Assembly: GCF_012932915.1 (NCBI RefSeq)
Contig: NZ_VCQU01000009.1
Coordinates: 186,001 to 250,000, forward strand
Reading direction: 5' to 3'
DNA from: Antrihabitans stalactiti
GTDB taxonomy: Bacteria; Actinomycetota; Actinomycetes; Mycobacteriales; Mycobacteriaceae
Length of the DNA: 64,000 bases
This document shows, in pieces, positions 1 through 8,691 of this stretch (its first letter is position 1; each line of letters begins with the position of its first letter). The position numbers and the translations under genes were made by a program. The notes under the pieces were generated by a model that saw only the letters and a list, made by a program, of their open reading frames with translations, ran no database searches and was not told where the DNA came from.

Positions 1-1063
<1,063 letters not shown>

Positions 1064-1091
1064 TCAATTGCCCGACCTCACCGGTCCCGAC

Positions 1092-1118
1092 CTGGCACTC
1101 ACGGTTCGAGAGTGCCAA
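1092..1118. promoter_or_regulatory. CIRCE element 1 (HrcA operator), groEL-proximal
   Basis: Inverted repeat CTGGCACTC, 9-base spacer, GAGTGCCAA, matching the CIRCE pattern TTAGCACTC-N9-GAGTGCTAA with an 8-bp perfect dyad. It lies about 140 bases upstream of the groEL start. Its right-hand part overlaps the last codons of the upstream DMT transporter gene. Known role of the family: binding site of the heat-shock repressor HrcA. Confidence 0.9.
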
Positions 1119-2016
1119 CTGCCTTTTTAGCACTCGGGTGTGGCGAGTGCAAGGTCGGGACCGGGTCCACCTCGACGGAATCGCGTGCCATGGCAATCGT
1201 GGCGGCGACCATCACGATCACGGCGATGATGAGGATCGCGGACACGGCGGCGCCGGCACCGAGGTATTCGCCGAGCACGAGGAATCCCAGCGTGGTGGCA
1301 ACGACGGGCTCGGCAACGGTCGATGCGGGCAGCGAAGCCTGTAGCGAACCTGCCTGATACGCGTTCTGCTGCATCACCGTCGCGGTGAGGCCGACGACGA
1401 CGAGGGCGTAGGTCTCCCCCGACGTGAACAGCGCGCCCAGCCCACCACCGGCATGTGCAACGACGCCCTTGGTCAGCACGGCGGCGACGCCGAACAAGGC
1501 GCCTGCGATGACACCGAGAAGCAACGCCCGCCGCGGACCCGGGTTGCGCCGCGCGATCAGCAAGCAGAACGCGACGACCGGCAACCCGACGGCCCCGATG
1601 ATCGCCCAGTGCTCGGCTTCGGCGTGTTCGCGCCCTGGCTTCGGGTCCCCCAGCACGACCAACATCGCGACCGACGTCGTGAGCGCGGCCGCCCACCCCC
1701 ACTCGGCGACGCTGATCCGGCGTTGGCCGGACAACACACCGAGCAGCAAGGCGAACAGCAGCGACGTGACCAGCAGAGGCTGAACCAGCAGGATCGACCC
1801 CTTGCCGAGCGCTGCAGCCTGGAACACGTAGCCGAAGACGCCGACGATCGTGCCGAACCACCAGATGGGCGAACGAGTGAGTGAACCGACGGCACCGAGT
1901 GCACCGAGATCGTCGTCGGGAATCTTCGCGGCGGCACGTTGCCGAACTACCGCGCCCACGGCGATACACAGCGCCGCTATCAGCGCAAAAGCGACAGCCA
2001 GGACTTGATGGGACAT
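1099..2016 (-). CDS. DMT-superfamily membrane transporter
   Basis: A 305-residue polytopic membrane protein with about nine to ten hydrophobic helices, starting MSHQVLAVAFALIAALCIAV. The two-repeat layout, with conserved patches such as QPLLVTSLLFALLLG in the first half and ASTVAEPVVATTLGFLVLGE in the second, is typical of EamA-like DMT exporters of actinobacteria. The substrate is unknown. I chose the ATG at 2016 because the hydrophobic first helix begins there; an in-frame ATG at 2046 would add ten residues, and longer starts would run into the promoter of the divergent gene. The C-terminal tail is hydrophilic and its codons contain the CIRCE boxes that serve groEL, so its transcription runs through the groEL promoter. 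Confidence 0.8.
   Translation of the reverse strand: MSHQVLAVAFALIAALCIAVGAVVRQRAAAKIPDDDLGALGAVGSLTRSPIWWFGTIVGVFGYVFQAAALGKGSILLVQPLLVTSLLFALLLGVLSGQRRISVAEWGWAAALTTSVAMLVVLGDPKPGREHAEAEHWAIIGAVGLPVVAFCLLIARRNPGPRRALLLGVIAGALFGVAAVLTKGVVAHAGGGLGALFTSGETYALVVVGLTATVMQQNAYQAGSLQASLPASTVAEPVVATTLGFLVLGEYLGAGAAVSAILIIAVIVMVAATIAMARDSVEVDPVPTLHSPHPSAKKAVGTLEP
1127..1153. promoter_or_regulatory. CIRCE element 2 (HrcA operator), groEL-distal
   Basis: TTAGCACTC, 9-base spacer, GAGTGCAAG. The left half is a perfect CIRCE half-site and the right half has two changes. It lies 8 bases beyond element 1 and wholly inside the 3' coding end of the DMT transporter gene. The protein-coding sequence there (final residues about SPHPSAKKAVGTLEP) is therefore partly dictated by an operator. 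Tandem CIRCE boxes upstream of groEL2 are known in actinobacteria. Confidence 0.85.
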
Positions 2017-2119
2017 TCCGGACAGAATACCGCCGGTCACCGACATCTTGGGGAATTGCCAGGAACGACCTGTACCGTGGACCGCTGGCCACGAATCGAT
2101 ACGTCCGGGAAAGTAGGAG

Positions 2120-3922
2120 ATGACCCCAACCAGCATCGCGGGACCTCTGCTCGAAAGACCGCCCACACGGGCGGGCGTCGAAACGTCCCGAAGCTGGTGG
2201 CAGCGGATCCGAGCCCGATGGTCACGCGCAGACGCGCTGGTTGCCCTCACATTCCTGACGCTGGCCGTGTTCGTACTGCACCGGCAGTGGCGCAATCTCG
2301 ACAACGGCTACCTGGTCAAGAGCGGTCAGGACCAGACCATGTGGGAGTGGTTCTTCGCTGTCGCAGCGCATTCGGTCGCGAACTTCGAGAACCCGCTGGG
2401 TACAACGCTGCAGAACCAGCCGCTCGGCGTGAACATGATGGCCAACACCGCCATGTTCAGCGTGAGCATCCCGTTTGCACCGGTCACACTCCTCTTCGGC
2501 CCGACCGCTACGTTCGTCACGGTCCTCACTCTCGGACTCTGTGGGACGGCATTCGCCTGGTACTGGCTGTTGTCGCGATACGTCGTCGATTCCCGCCTCG
2601 CCGCCGCGGTGGGCGGACTTGTCTGCGGCTTCGCGCCGGCGATGATCTCGCATGCGAACGCGCATCCCAACTTCGTCTGCCTTTTCCTCTTCCCGCTGAT
2701 CATCGCGGCAATCCTGCGACTGTCCACCGACGGCCGATGGGTGCGTGACGGACTTGTGCTGGGATTTCTCCTCGCAGTCCAGATCGGCCTCGGCGAGGAA
2801 CCGCTGCTCATCTTCGCCTTCGGATTCCCGCTCTTCGTGCTCGTCTACGCACTCCACACACCGCGAGACGGGCTCGCCCGATTCGCAACAATGGTCCGGC
2901 CGCTCGCCGTCGCAGCTGTGACCGCGTTCGCGCTGACCGGGATCGCGCTCTGGTACCAATTCTTCGGTCCGCAGAGCTACGGCGCTGTCGACCACAGCCG
3001 CTCGAGCAACGACGTCAAATCGCTCTTCCAGTTCCCGTCCGAGTCGCTGGGTGGGTGGTTCGCTCCCGGCCAGAACGTCGCTATCAACCCGACCGAACAG
3101 AACGCGTACCTCGGCTGGCCACTGCTCGGCGTCGTTGCGATCGTTGCGGTGTGGCTGTGGCGAGACCGGCTTGTTCGCGCGGCGACGGTGACGTTGGTGG
3201 CAATGATCGTGCTGTCACTCGGATCGGAACTTGTGATCGGCGGCGAGCACACGGGCATCACGATGCCGTGGCAGTACGTTGCGCACCTGCCGCTGCTCGA
3301 ATCGCTGCTCGAGACGCGGTTCATCCTGGCGGCGATACCCGCGATCGCGATCATGCTCGCGGTCGCGACCCAGCGGGCGCTGGCCTCGCGCGCCACGCAG
3401 GTGTTCTGGTTCGGCGCGTTGCTGATCGCGCTGGTCCCGCTCGCACCGACACCGCTGCCGATCGTCGACCGCGGCGAAACCCCCGAATTCTTCACCGACG
3501 GCGCCTGGCAGAGCTACGTCACCGACGGCTCGGTCGTCGTTGTGCCGATCCCCAATCCGCAAGACGCACGCGCGCTGAGATGGCAGGGCGCTAGCGACTT
3601 CGGCTTCTCGATCGCGGGCGGCTATTTCGTCGGCCCGACCGGCACGGGTCACAACAAGGGCAATTACGGACCGCTTCCCCGCCCTACCGCCGATCTACTC
3701 GCCAAGGTGCAACGGACCGGAACGGTCCCGCCGATCGATGACGCGATCCGCGCGGACGCCGCCGATGATCTCCGGTTCTGGCGCGCCGACGTGGTGGTCC
3801 TGCCCCATACCCAGAATCAGGACGCGATCCGGCTGACTGTCCAACTATTGCTCGGCGAACCAGGCCGTCCCGTCGACGACGTATGGGTCTGGGACGTGCG
3901 GACGCCCCAACAATCTGTGTAA
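2120..3922 (+). CDS. Large integral membrane protein, GT-C glycosyltransferase-like
   Basis: A 600-residue protein with a short basic cytoplasmic N-terminus, about ten to twelve membrane helices through roughly residue 440, then a soluble, probably extracytoplasmic, C-terminal domain of about 150 residues. The layout, with an extracytoplasmic loop containing NPLGTTLQNQPLGVNMMANT after the first helix, resembles membrane GT-C enzymes that use polyprenyl-phosphate sugars, but I see no diagnostic catalytic motif and give no substrate. Transcribed divergently from the DMT transporter and convergent, with a 3-base gap, to the zinc finger gene. The start ATG has a purine-rich GGGAAAG six bases upstream. 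It could equally be a non-enzymatic membrane protein. Confidence 0.7.
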   Translation: MTPTSIAGPLLERPPTRAGVETSRSWWQRIRARWSRADALVALTFLTLAVFVLHRQWRNLDNGYLVKSGQDQTMWEWFFAVAAHSVANFENPLGTTLQNQPLGVNMMANTAMFSVSIPFAPVTLLFGPTATFVTVLTLGLCGTAFAWYWLLSRYVVDSRLAAAVGGLVCGFAPAMISHANAHPNFVCLFLFPLIIAAILRLSTDGRWVRDGLVLGFLLAVQIGLGEEPLLIFAFGFPLFVLVYALHTPRDGLARFATMVRPLAVAAVTAFALTGIALWYQFFGPQSYGAVDHSRSSNDVKSLFQFPSESLGGWFAPGQNVAINPTEQNAYLGWPLLGVVAIVAVWLWRDRLVRAATVTLVAMIVLSLGSELVIGGEHTGITMPWQYVAHLPLLESLLETRFILAAIPAIAIMLAVATQRALASRATQVFWFGALLIALVPLAPTPLPIVDRGETPEFFTDGAWQSYVTDGSVVVVPIPNPQDARALRWQGASDFGFSIAGGYFVGPTGTGHNKGNYGPLPRPTADLLAKVQRTGTVPPIDDAIRADAADDLRFWRADVVVLPHTQNQDAIRLTVQLLLGEPGRPVDDVWVWDVRTPQQSV

Positions 3923-3925
3923 AGC

Positions 3926-4264
3926 TCAGTGGATGTGGCTGCGCCAGTCGCTCGGTACGCGCTCCGCCGGACCAGGGGCTGTCTGATCTACCGGATGGTG
4001 CGCCGGACCGACTAGTTCGGGACCCTCGTACATCTTGTTGGTCTCGTAGTTCCAGAACCAGTTCTCCCCGGGCTCGTAGCTCTGTACGAAGGGATGCCCA
4101 CTGGTCGCGGCATGCTTCGTCGCGTGTTGCTCGGGTGAAGTGTCGCAACAGCCGACGTGACCACATTGGGCACAGCGCCGAAGGTGCACCCACCATCCGC
4201 CTGCTTCGTCGCAATCCACACAGCCCGGACCGCTCGGCGGCACCGCTGGATCAATCCCCTGCAT
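3926..4264 (-). CDS. UBP-type zinc finger protein
   Basis: A small 112-residue protein with a ZnF-UBP fold. Cys/His ligands are in the order CVDC (about residues 15-18), CAQC (31-34), GHVGCCD, then HATKH and the characteristic GHPFVQSYEPGENWFWNYE near residues 58-75. In eukaryotes this fold reads the free C-terminal Gly-Gly of ubiquitin; the role in bacteria is unknown. It overlaps the histidine kinase gene upstream by 14 bases and is the last gene of the kinase/oxidoreductase operon, so it probably works with them in sensing or relay. The tail after residue 80 looks disordered. Domain assignment is firm, function is inference. Confidence 0.9.
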   Translation of the reverse strand: MQGIDPAVPPSGPGCVDCDEAGGWWVHLRRCAQCGHVGCCDTSPEQHATKHAATSGHPFVQSYEPGENWFWNYETNKMYEGPELVGPAHHPVDQTAPGPAERVPSDWRSHIH

Positions 4265-5699
4265 CAGTCTCTCCTTCGGGTGCGGTCAACGGCAGGCGCA
4301 CGATGAATCGCGTATTGCCGGGCTCTGATTCGACTCTGATATCGCCGTGGTGCTTCTTGACGACAATGCGGAACGAGATGTCCAGGCCGAGGCCCGTCCC
4401 TTCACCGACCGGCTTGGTGGTGAAGAACGGCTCGAAGATCCGATTCTTGATCTCATCGGGCACGCCCGGCCCGGTATCGACGATTTCGACTGCGACACAG
4501 TCGTTTTCCTTGTAGGTGCGCACAGTCAAGGTGCCTACACCGCCCATTGCACCGACGGCGTTGTCGATCAAATTGGTCCACACCTGATTCAGCTCGGCGG
4601 AGTAGCACGGCAGCAAGGGCAAACTGCGGTCGTAGTCCTTGACGATCTTGATGTCATCGCCGATCTTGCGGGCAAGCATCACGAGCGTGCTGTCGAGCAA
4701 CTCGTGCACGTCGACCACCTGGAACGGCGCGCGGTCCATTTGCGAATACTGCTTCGCGGCGCCGACGAGCTCCGAAATCCGTTTCGTCGAATCGGCGATC
4801 TCGTTCATCAGCAATTCGGTCTCGATGGTGTAGTTCAGCCACCGGACAGCGCCTTCGAGCAATCCCGTCGTCTCGATTTCGACCGATCCTCGGACTCGTT
4901 CGAGCCAGTCGCTGTCGATCCCAGCCTGCACGAAATTCGGGGCGAGGTCCCAGCCGCCGGCAATGCCCTGCTCTTCGAACCATTCGCCTAGTTCGTCTTC
5001 GCGGTCGGCTTCCTCCATCGGCGTCATCGTCGGAGCCTTGGCAACCATCTCGGCGGCCTCCTCCTGAATACGCATCAGCACGTCCAACGTCTCGGTCGAG
5101 AATTTGCCCTTCGACAGCAGGCCGAGTTTGTGCCGCATACCTGCGACACGTTCCCGGAGCGACGACGTAGCGCGGACCGCAGCTGCGGCGGGGTTGTTCA
5201 ACTCGTGGGTCAAGCCGGCGGACAGCTGGCCGAGCGCGAGTAGCCGCTCTCGCTGGTCGATGATCTGGCGCGAGTTCCTGTTGCCGAAGAAGATGCCCTC
5301 GAGTAGGTGGACCGCCATCGGGAACCATTCCTGCATCATCTGCGCGAAAATCTGCGCGTCCAGCACGTAGAAGCGCGTCGGCTTGATGACGTACATGGAC
5401 GCGGCGTACTTCTGCTCCACCCGATCGCCCAGATAGGCACCCCACGCGCCGGAGTACGAGCCTCGATGACTCGTGCGTACGGTCTCGATCTCTTCGCCGC
5501 CGGAAAGCTTCGTGAGCGTGATCTCACCCTCGATCATCACGTAGAAGCAGGTCGCGGTATCGCCCTCACGAAACACCGGGCCCGGCTCGAACAGTTCGAT
5601 CCTGCCGTCGCGGCAGAGCCACGCGAGTTGTTCGTCGTCGAGTTTCTCGAACAGGAACAGCGTTCGTAATTCTTCAGGGTTACAAGCGAGTTCACTCAT
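4251..5699 (-). CDS. Sensor histidine kinase with N-terminal cyclic-nucleotide-binding domain
   Basis: A 482-residue soluble kinase. Residues about 15-130 form a cNMP/CRP-like beta-barrel (FEPGPVFREGDTATCFYVMI, then a GxY-rich core). The H-box is GLTHELNNPAAAA near residue 165, with a helical region around 170-350. The HATPase domain follows: N-box NLIDNAVGAM near 378, G1 VDTGPGVPDE, F-box FEPFFTTKP, G2 GEGTGLGL. There are no transmembrane helices, so sensing is cytoplasmic. The ATG at 5699 follows AAGGAAG, and any upstream extension would overlap the preceding gene. The likely partner is the response-regulator fusion encoded just upstream (12-base gap); the zinc finger gene overlaps its end. 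The ligand of the cNMP-like domain is not predictable. Confidence 0.93.
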   Translation of the reverse strand: MSELACNPEELRTLFLFEKLDDEQLAWLCRDGRIELFEPGPVFREGDTATCFYVMIEGEITLTKLSGGEEIETVRTSHRGSYSGAWGAYLGDRVEQKYAASMYVIKPTRFYVLDAQIFAQMMQEWFPMAVHLLEGIFFGNRNSRQIIDQRERLLALGQLSAGLTHELNNPAAAAVRATSSLRERVAGMRHKLGLLSKGKFSTETLDVLMRIQEEAAEMVAKAPTMTPMEEADREDELGEWFEEQGIAGGWDLAPNFVQAGIDSDWLERVRGSVEIETTGLLEGAVRWLNYTIETELLMNEIADSTKRISELVGAAKQYSQMDRAPFQVVDVHELLDSTLVMLARKIGDDIKIVKDYDRSLPLLPCYSAELNQVWTNLIDNAVGAMGGVGTLTVRTYKENDCVAVEIVDTGPGVPDEIKNRIFEPFFTTKPVGEGTGLGLDISFRIVVKKHHGDIRVESEPGNTRFIVRLPLTAPEGETDAGD

Positions 5700-5710
5700 G
5701 GCAGCTTCCT

Positions 5711-7405
5711 TTACGGCTTTGCCAAATACTTGTGGACGAGCATGACTGCCATTGCTCCTTCGCCGACCGCGGATGCGACGCGTTTCGCGGAGTCCGCATG
5801 CACATCTCCTGCGACGAAAACCCCTGGGACACTCGTTTCCAGGTGGTGTGGCGGCCGATCGAGCGACCAACCCGGCGGTCGGGAGCGCCCGACCAACAGG
5901 TCGGAGCCGGCGAGGACGAATCCGCGCGAATCCCTTTCGATGACGCCATCGAGCCACTCCGTTCCGGGGGCAGCACCGATGAACAAGAACAACCATTGCG
6001 CGTCGACTATTTCTTCGGTTCCGGAATTGTTGTCCCGAAGGGTGATCCGCTCCAGATGATCGGCACCTTCGACCCCGACGACCTCCGAGCACGAGCGAAC
6101 ACGGACGTTGTCGATCTGCTCGAGCTGTTGAATCAGATAGTGCGACATCGAATCTTCCAACGAAGGTGCTCGTACCACGATCGTCACCGAGCGTGCGCTT
6201 CGCGAGAGATAGACGGCAGCTTGTCCGGCCGAGTTCGCGCCACCGACGATGTAGATGTCCTCGTCCGCGCAGCGTGGCGCTTCCGTCATCGCGGAGCCGT
6301 AGAACACACCGCGGCCGGTGAAGTCGTCGATACCCGGTGCGGGATGGCGTCGATACATCACACCGGTTGCGACGATCACCGTGTGCGCGGCAAGGCTGTC
6401 GCCGTCGGCGAACCGAACCGTCCGCGCGGAACCGTTCACTTCGAGTCCGACAACCTCGCGAGTGGTGAGGACCTCCGCGCCGAACTTGGATGCCTGCCTG
6501 CGGGCGCGGTCCGCGAGTTGGCCGCCCGACACTCCGTCGGGAAATCCGAGATAGTTCTCGATCCGCGAACTCTGCCCCGCCTGGCCGCCGGTCGCCGTGC
6601 GCTCGACCAGCACGGTCCGCAAACCCTCGGATGCACCGTAGACGGCCGCACCCAATCCGGCTGGGCCACCACCGATCACGATCAGATCGTAGAAGTCTTT
6701 CGACGGAATTGTTGCCAGTCCGACGTGTTCGGCAAGTTCTGCGTCGGTCGGGTCGACCAAAGGCTGCCCGCCCGCCGTGATCACGACGGGAAGATGGTCG
6801 GCGTCAGCGCGAGCTGCCTCGAGCAACCGGATCCCTTCCGGCTCGTCGGACATGTACCAGCGATACGGTAATTGGTTGCGCGCCAGAAACTCTCGCACTT
6901 CCGAGGATCGCGCCGACCACCGATGCCCGACGACCTTCGTCTCGGTGATCGGCCGCTGGTCGGTGCACAGCCACGCGTCGAGTTGCGCGTCCATCACCGG
7001 ATACAGCTTCTCTTCCGGCGGGTCCCAGGGCTTGAGTAGATAGTGGTCGAGATCGACGACGTTGATCGCATTGATCGCGGCGTCGGTGTCTGCGTAGGCC
7101 GTCAGCAGCACGCGTCGCGCGTAGGGGTGTAGATCCATCGCCTGTTCGAGGAACTCGATGCCGTCCATGCCCGGCATCCGATAATCGGCAAGCAACACCG
7201 CGACAGGCTGGCCGCGCAACTTCATTTCACGCAGCGCCGTGAGGGCGGCTTCACCGGATTGGGCGCGCACGATTCGATAGTTCTCGCCGTAGCGGCGGCG
7301 AAGGTCGCGGACCACGGCGCGGGATACACCCGGGTCGTCGTCGACGCTCAGAATCGCAGGCTTGAATTGTGTGGCTGGCTCATTGGGAGTGCGGGGTTCC
7401 GTCAC
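5711..7405 (-). CDS. Response regulator fused to glutaredoxin-like and thioredoxin-reductase-like FAD domains
   Basis: A 564-residue fusion. Residues 15-130 are a receiver domain with acidic pocket D22/D23, phospho-acceptor D74 in ADYRMPGMDG, and the conserved Lys near 125 (LLKPWD). Residues about 150-225 look like a glutaredoxin/thioredoxin fold, but the CxxC site reads SARS. From about 232 on is an FAD/NAD(P)-binding thioredoxin-reductase-like enzyme (IGGGPAGLGAAVYG, GGQAG, NAD site IVGGANSAGQAA, C-terminal GVFVAGDVHAD). The redox CxxC of true thioredoxin reductase (CATC) is absent, the equivalent region being GVFYGSAMTEAP. It probably acts as a phosphorylation-gated NAD(P)H/FAD sensor or oxidoreductase without disulfide chemistry. 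The start is a GTG with weak ribosome site. It is first in the operon with the kinase and zinc finger genes. Confidence 0.93.
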   Translation of the reverse strand: MTEPRTPNEPATQFKPAILSVDDDPGVSRAVVRDLRRRYGENYRIVRAQSGEAALTALREMKLRGQPVAVLLADYRMPGMDGIEFLEQAMDLHPYARRVLLTAYADTDAAINAINVVDLDHYLLKPWDPPEEKLYPVMDAQLDAWLCTDQRPITETKVVGHRWSARSSEVREFLARNQLPYRWYMSDEPEGIRLLEAARADADHLPVVITAGGQPLVDPTDAELAEHVGLATIPSKDFYDLIVIGGGPAGLGAAVYGASEGLRTVLVERTATGGQAGQSSRIENYLGFPDGVSGGQLADRARRQASKFGAEVLTTREVVGLEVNGSARTVRFADGDSLAAHTVIVATGVMYRRHPAPGIDDFTGRGVFYGSAMTEAPRCADEDIYIVGGANSAGQAAVYLSRSARSVTIVVRAPSLEDSMSHYLIQQLEQIDNVRVRSCSEVVGVEGADHLERITLRDNNSGTEEIVDAQWLFLFIGAAPGTEWLDGVIERDSRGFVLAGSDLLVGRSRPPGWSLDRPPHHLETSVPGVFVAGDVHADSAKRVASAVGEGAMAVMLVHKYLAKP

Positions 7406-7427
7406 ACAACGAGTATGCCGCGCTCCG

Positions 7428-7586
7428 TCACACTCGGTGGTGCAGAACCTGGTCGATCTCTCTGGGCGTAAGAAGGCGTTCGAGCTTCTCGCTCGGCCAA
7501 GTCGTGGGATTGCCGCGCATGCGCGCGGACTTCAGTAGTGGCAGGGACTGCTCGCTATGGCGACCCAGGATCGATTGTATTTTCAC
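7428..7586 (-). CDS. Possible small protein, 52 residues, upstream of the response-regulator fusion
   Basis: A short frame starting with GTG, preceded by GGAG nine bases upstream, reading MKIQSILGRHSEQSLPLLKS and ending with RLLTPREIDQVLHHRV. It fills most of the 245-base gap between padR and the response-regulator fusion and points the same way as both. The predicted peptide is basic and mixed-helical, with no signal peptide or membrane segment. I do not recognise it. Support is only the ribosome site, the location and the plausible codon use; it could be a chance frame in the leader of the signalling operon. Confidence 0.35.
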   Translation of the reverse strand: MKIQSILGRHSEQSLPLLKSARMRGNPTTWPSEKLERLLTPREIDQVLHHRV

Positions 7587-7650
7587 GAATGATCACTCCG
7601 TGTTGGTGCGGTCGGTGTTGCTCTCTCCATCGCCGATACTGCTCCCGCTA

Positions 7651-8178
7651 TTACGTGTTACGCGTGAGGCGCGCGGGAAGATTGTTAAACCACTCGATAA
7701 CTGCGCGCTCGTAGTAAATACCGAAATCAAGGGTCGCCAATGCGAATCGGTTTCCGTCCAATTCGTGACTGGCGGCTGTTTCCAAGTAGCTCGCCAATTG
7801 GCGTTCGTGCATCTGCTGGTGGTCGCGGAGCATTTCCGCGAGCCGCTCGGGCGCGAGATACTCCCCGAACACCATGGTCAACAGCAATGGATAGCGAATA
7901 TTCTCCGGCCCCGGCTCACGATCGAGCCATTCCGCAAACGCGGACCGGCCTGCCTCCGTGAGCGAAAAAGGTTTGCGCTCTCGCGGGCCCGTTTTTTCAG
8001 CGCGTATCAGACCGTCCCGTTCCATCGCAGCAAGTTCCCGGTAGACCTGGCTCTGCGTGAGCGACCAGAAACCGCCGATCGATTCTTGCGCGACGACGAC
8101 GAGATCCCATCCCGTCATCGGTCCGCGATGCAAGAAACCGAGCAGCGACGCCGCAGTGGCGTTCAGTGGTCGATCCAT
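7651..8178 (-). CDS. PadR-family transcriptional regulator
   Basis: A 175-residue regulator starting MDRPLNATAASLLGFLHRGP. An N-terminal winged helix (residues about 8-85, with GFWSLTQSQVYRELAAMERDGLI as the recognition helix and wing region) is followed by a helical dimerisation domain ending EWFNNLPARL. This is the classic PadR/Vir-like layout. GGAGG stands about 12 bases before the chosen ATG; an ATG eight codons upstream would place this ribosome site inside the gene. It is transcribed divergently from the DUF1707 gene, and two identical palindromes sit between them, so repression of itself and of that gene is likely. The ligand is unknown. Confidence 0.92.
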   Translation of the reverse strand: MDRPLNATAASLLGFLHRGPMTGWDLVVVAQESIGGFWSLTQSQVYRELAAMERDGLIRAEKTGPRERKPFSLTEAGRSAFAEWLDREPGPENIRYPLLLTMVFGEYLAPERLAEMLRDHQQMHERQLASYLETAASHELDGNRFALATLDFGIYYERAVIEWFNNLPARLTRNT

Positions 8179-8201
8179 CTCGGGCAACTCCCTCCTTGAC
8201 A

Positions 8202-8250
8202 TTCCACTGTGGAAGGTTGACGATGAATTCACCGACATTCCACAGTGGAA
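8202..8250. promoter_or_regulatory. Tandem palindromic operators, probable PadR sites
   Basis: Two copies of TTCCAC-W-GTGGAA, at 8202-8214 (centre T) and 8238-8250 (centre A). Each is a perfect 6-bp dyad embedded in the longer direct repeat ATTCCACWGTGGAAGGT, with centres 36 bp apart. They fill the gap between padR and the DUF1707 gene. The second copy abuts the ribosome-binding site (GGAAGG) of the DUF1707 gene. Seen directly; assignment to this PadR protein is inference from location. Confidence 0.8.
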
Positions 8251-8259
8251 GGTAGAGCA

Positions 8260-8691
8260 ATGATAGACGACAACAACAGTCGAGTTTCGGATGCCGAGCG
8301 GGAACGCACGGCCCGTTCGTTGGCCGCCCACGTCGGTGCGGGCCGTTTGAATATCAGCGAGTTCGACAGTCGCGTCGCGCGCGCGTATGCCGCGACGACG
8401 CGATCGGAACTCGACTCTGTGATGCAAGATCTTCCCGACGAGGCACCCACAAAAGCGGTTCGCAGAGAGCGCTATTCGCAGTCACATTGGCTGCCCTGGC
8501 TCGGCGTGGGCGTGCTGTGCATTGCGATTTGGGCAGCGACGTCGATCGCGACCTGGAACCTGCTGTATCCGTGGCCGGTGTGGGTCATCGGTCCGTGGGG
8601 GCTGGCCCTGCTGGCGCGGACTAGGCTCGAGACACTGCCACCGACATTGGAGTCACTGTGCCGAAAAACCTCGAAGCAACCATCGACATAA
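8260..8691 (+). CDS. DUF1707 (SHOCT-like) and two-helix membrane protein
   Basis: A 143-residue protein. The N-terminal DUF1707 domain has the conserved pattern VSDAERERTARSLAAHVGAG, then RLNISEFDSRVARAYAATTR and DLPDE (residues about 8-60). Two hydrophobic helices follow at about 75-95 and 102-120 (the 2TM domain common in actinobacteria). DUF1707 resembles the SHOCT oligomerisation motif and is often found under PadR control at the membrane; its biochemical role is unknown. The ATG is eight bases after GGAAGG. The gene overlaps the next by 34 bases, suggesting one transcript controlled by the palindromes upstream. Confidence 0.88.
   Translation: MIDDNNSRVSDAERERTARSLAAHVGAGRLNISEFDSRVARAYAATTRSELDSVMQDLPDEAPTKAVRRERYSQSHWLPWLGVGVLCIAIWAATSIATWNLLYPWPVWVIGPWGLALLARTRLETLPPTLESLCRKTSKQPST

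Noticed and set aside
4251-6092. A 613-residue reading of the histidine kinase
   Set aside because: The extra N-terminus is another frame of the response-regulator fusion gene; the start at 5699 has a good ribosome site.
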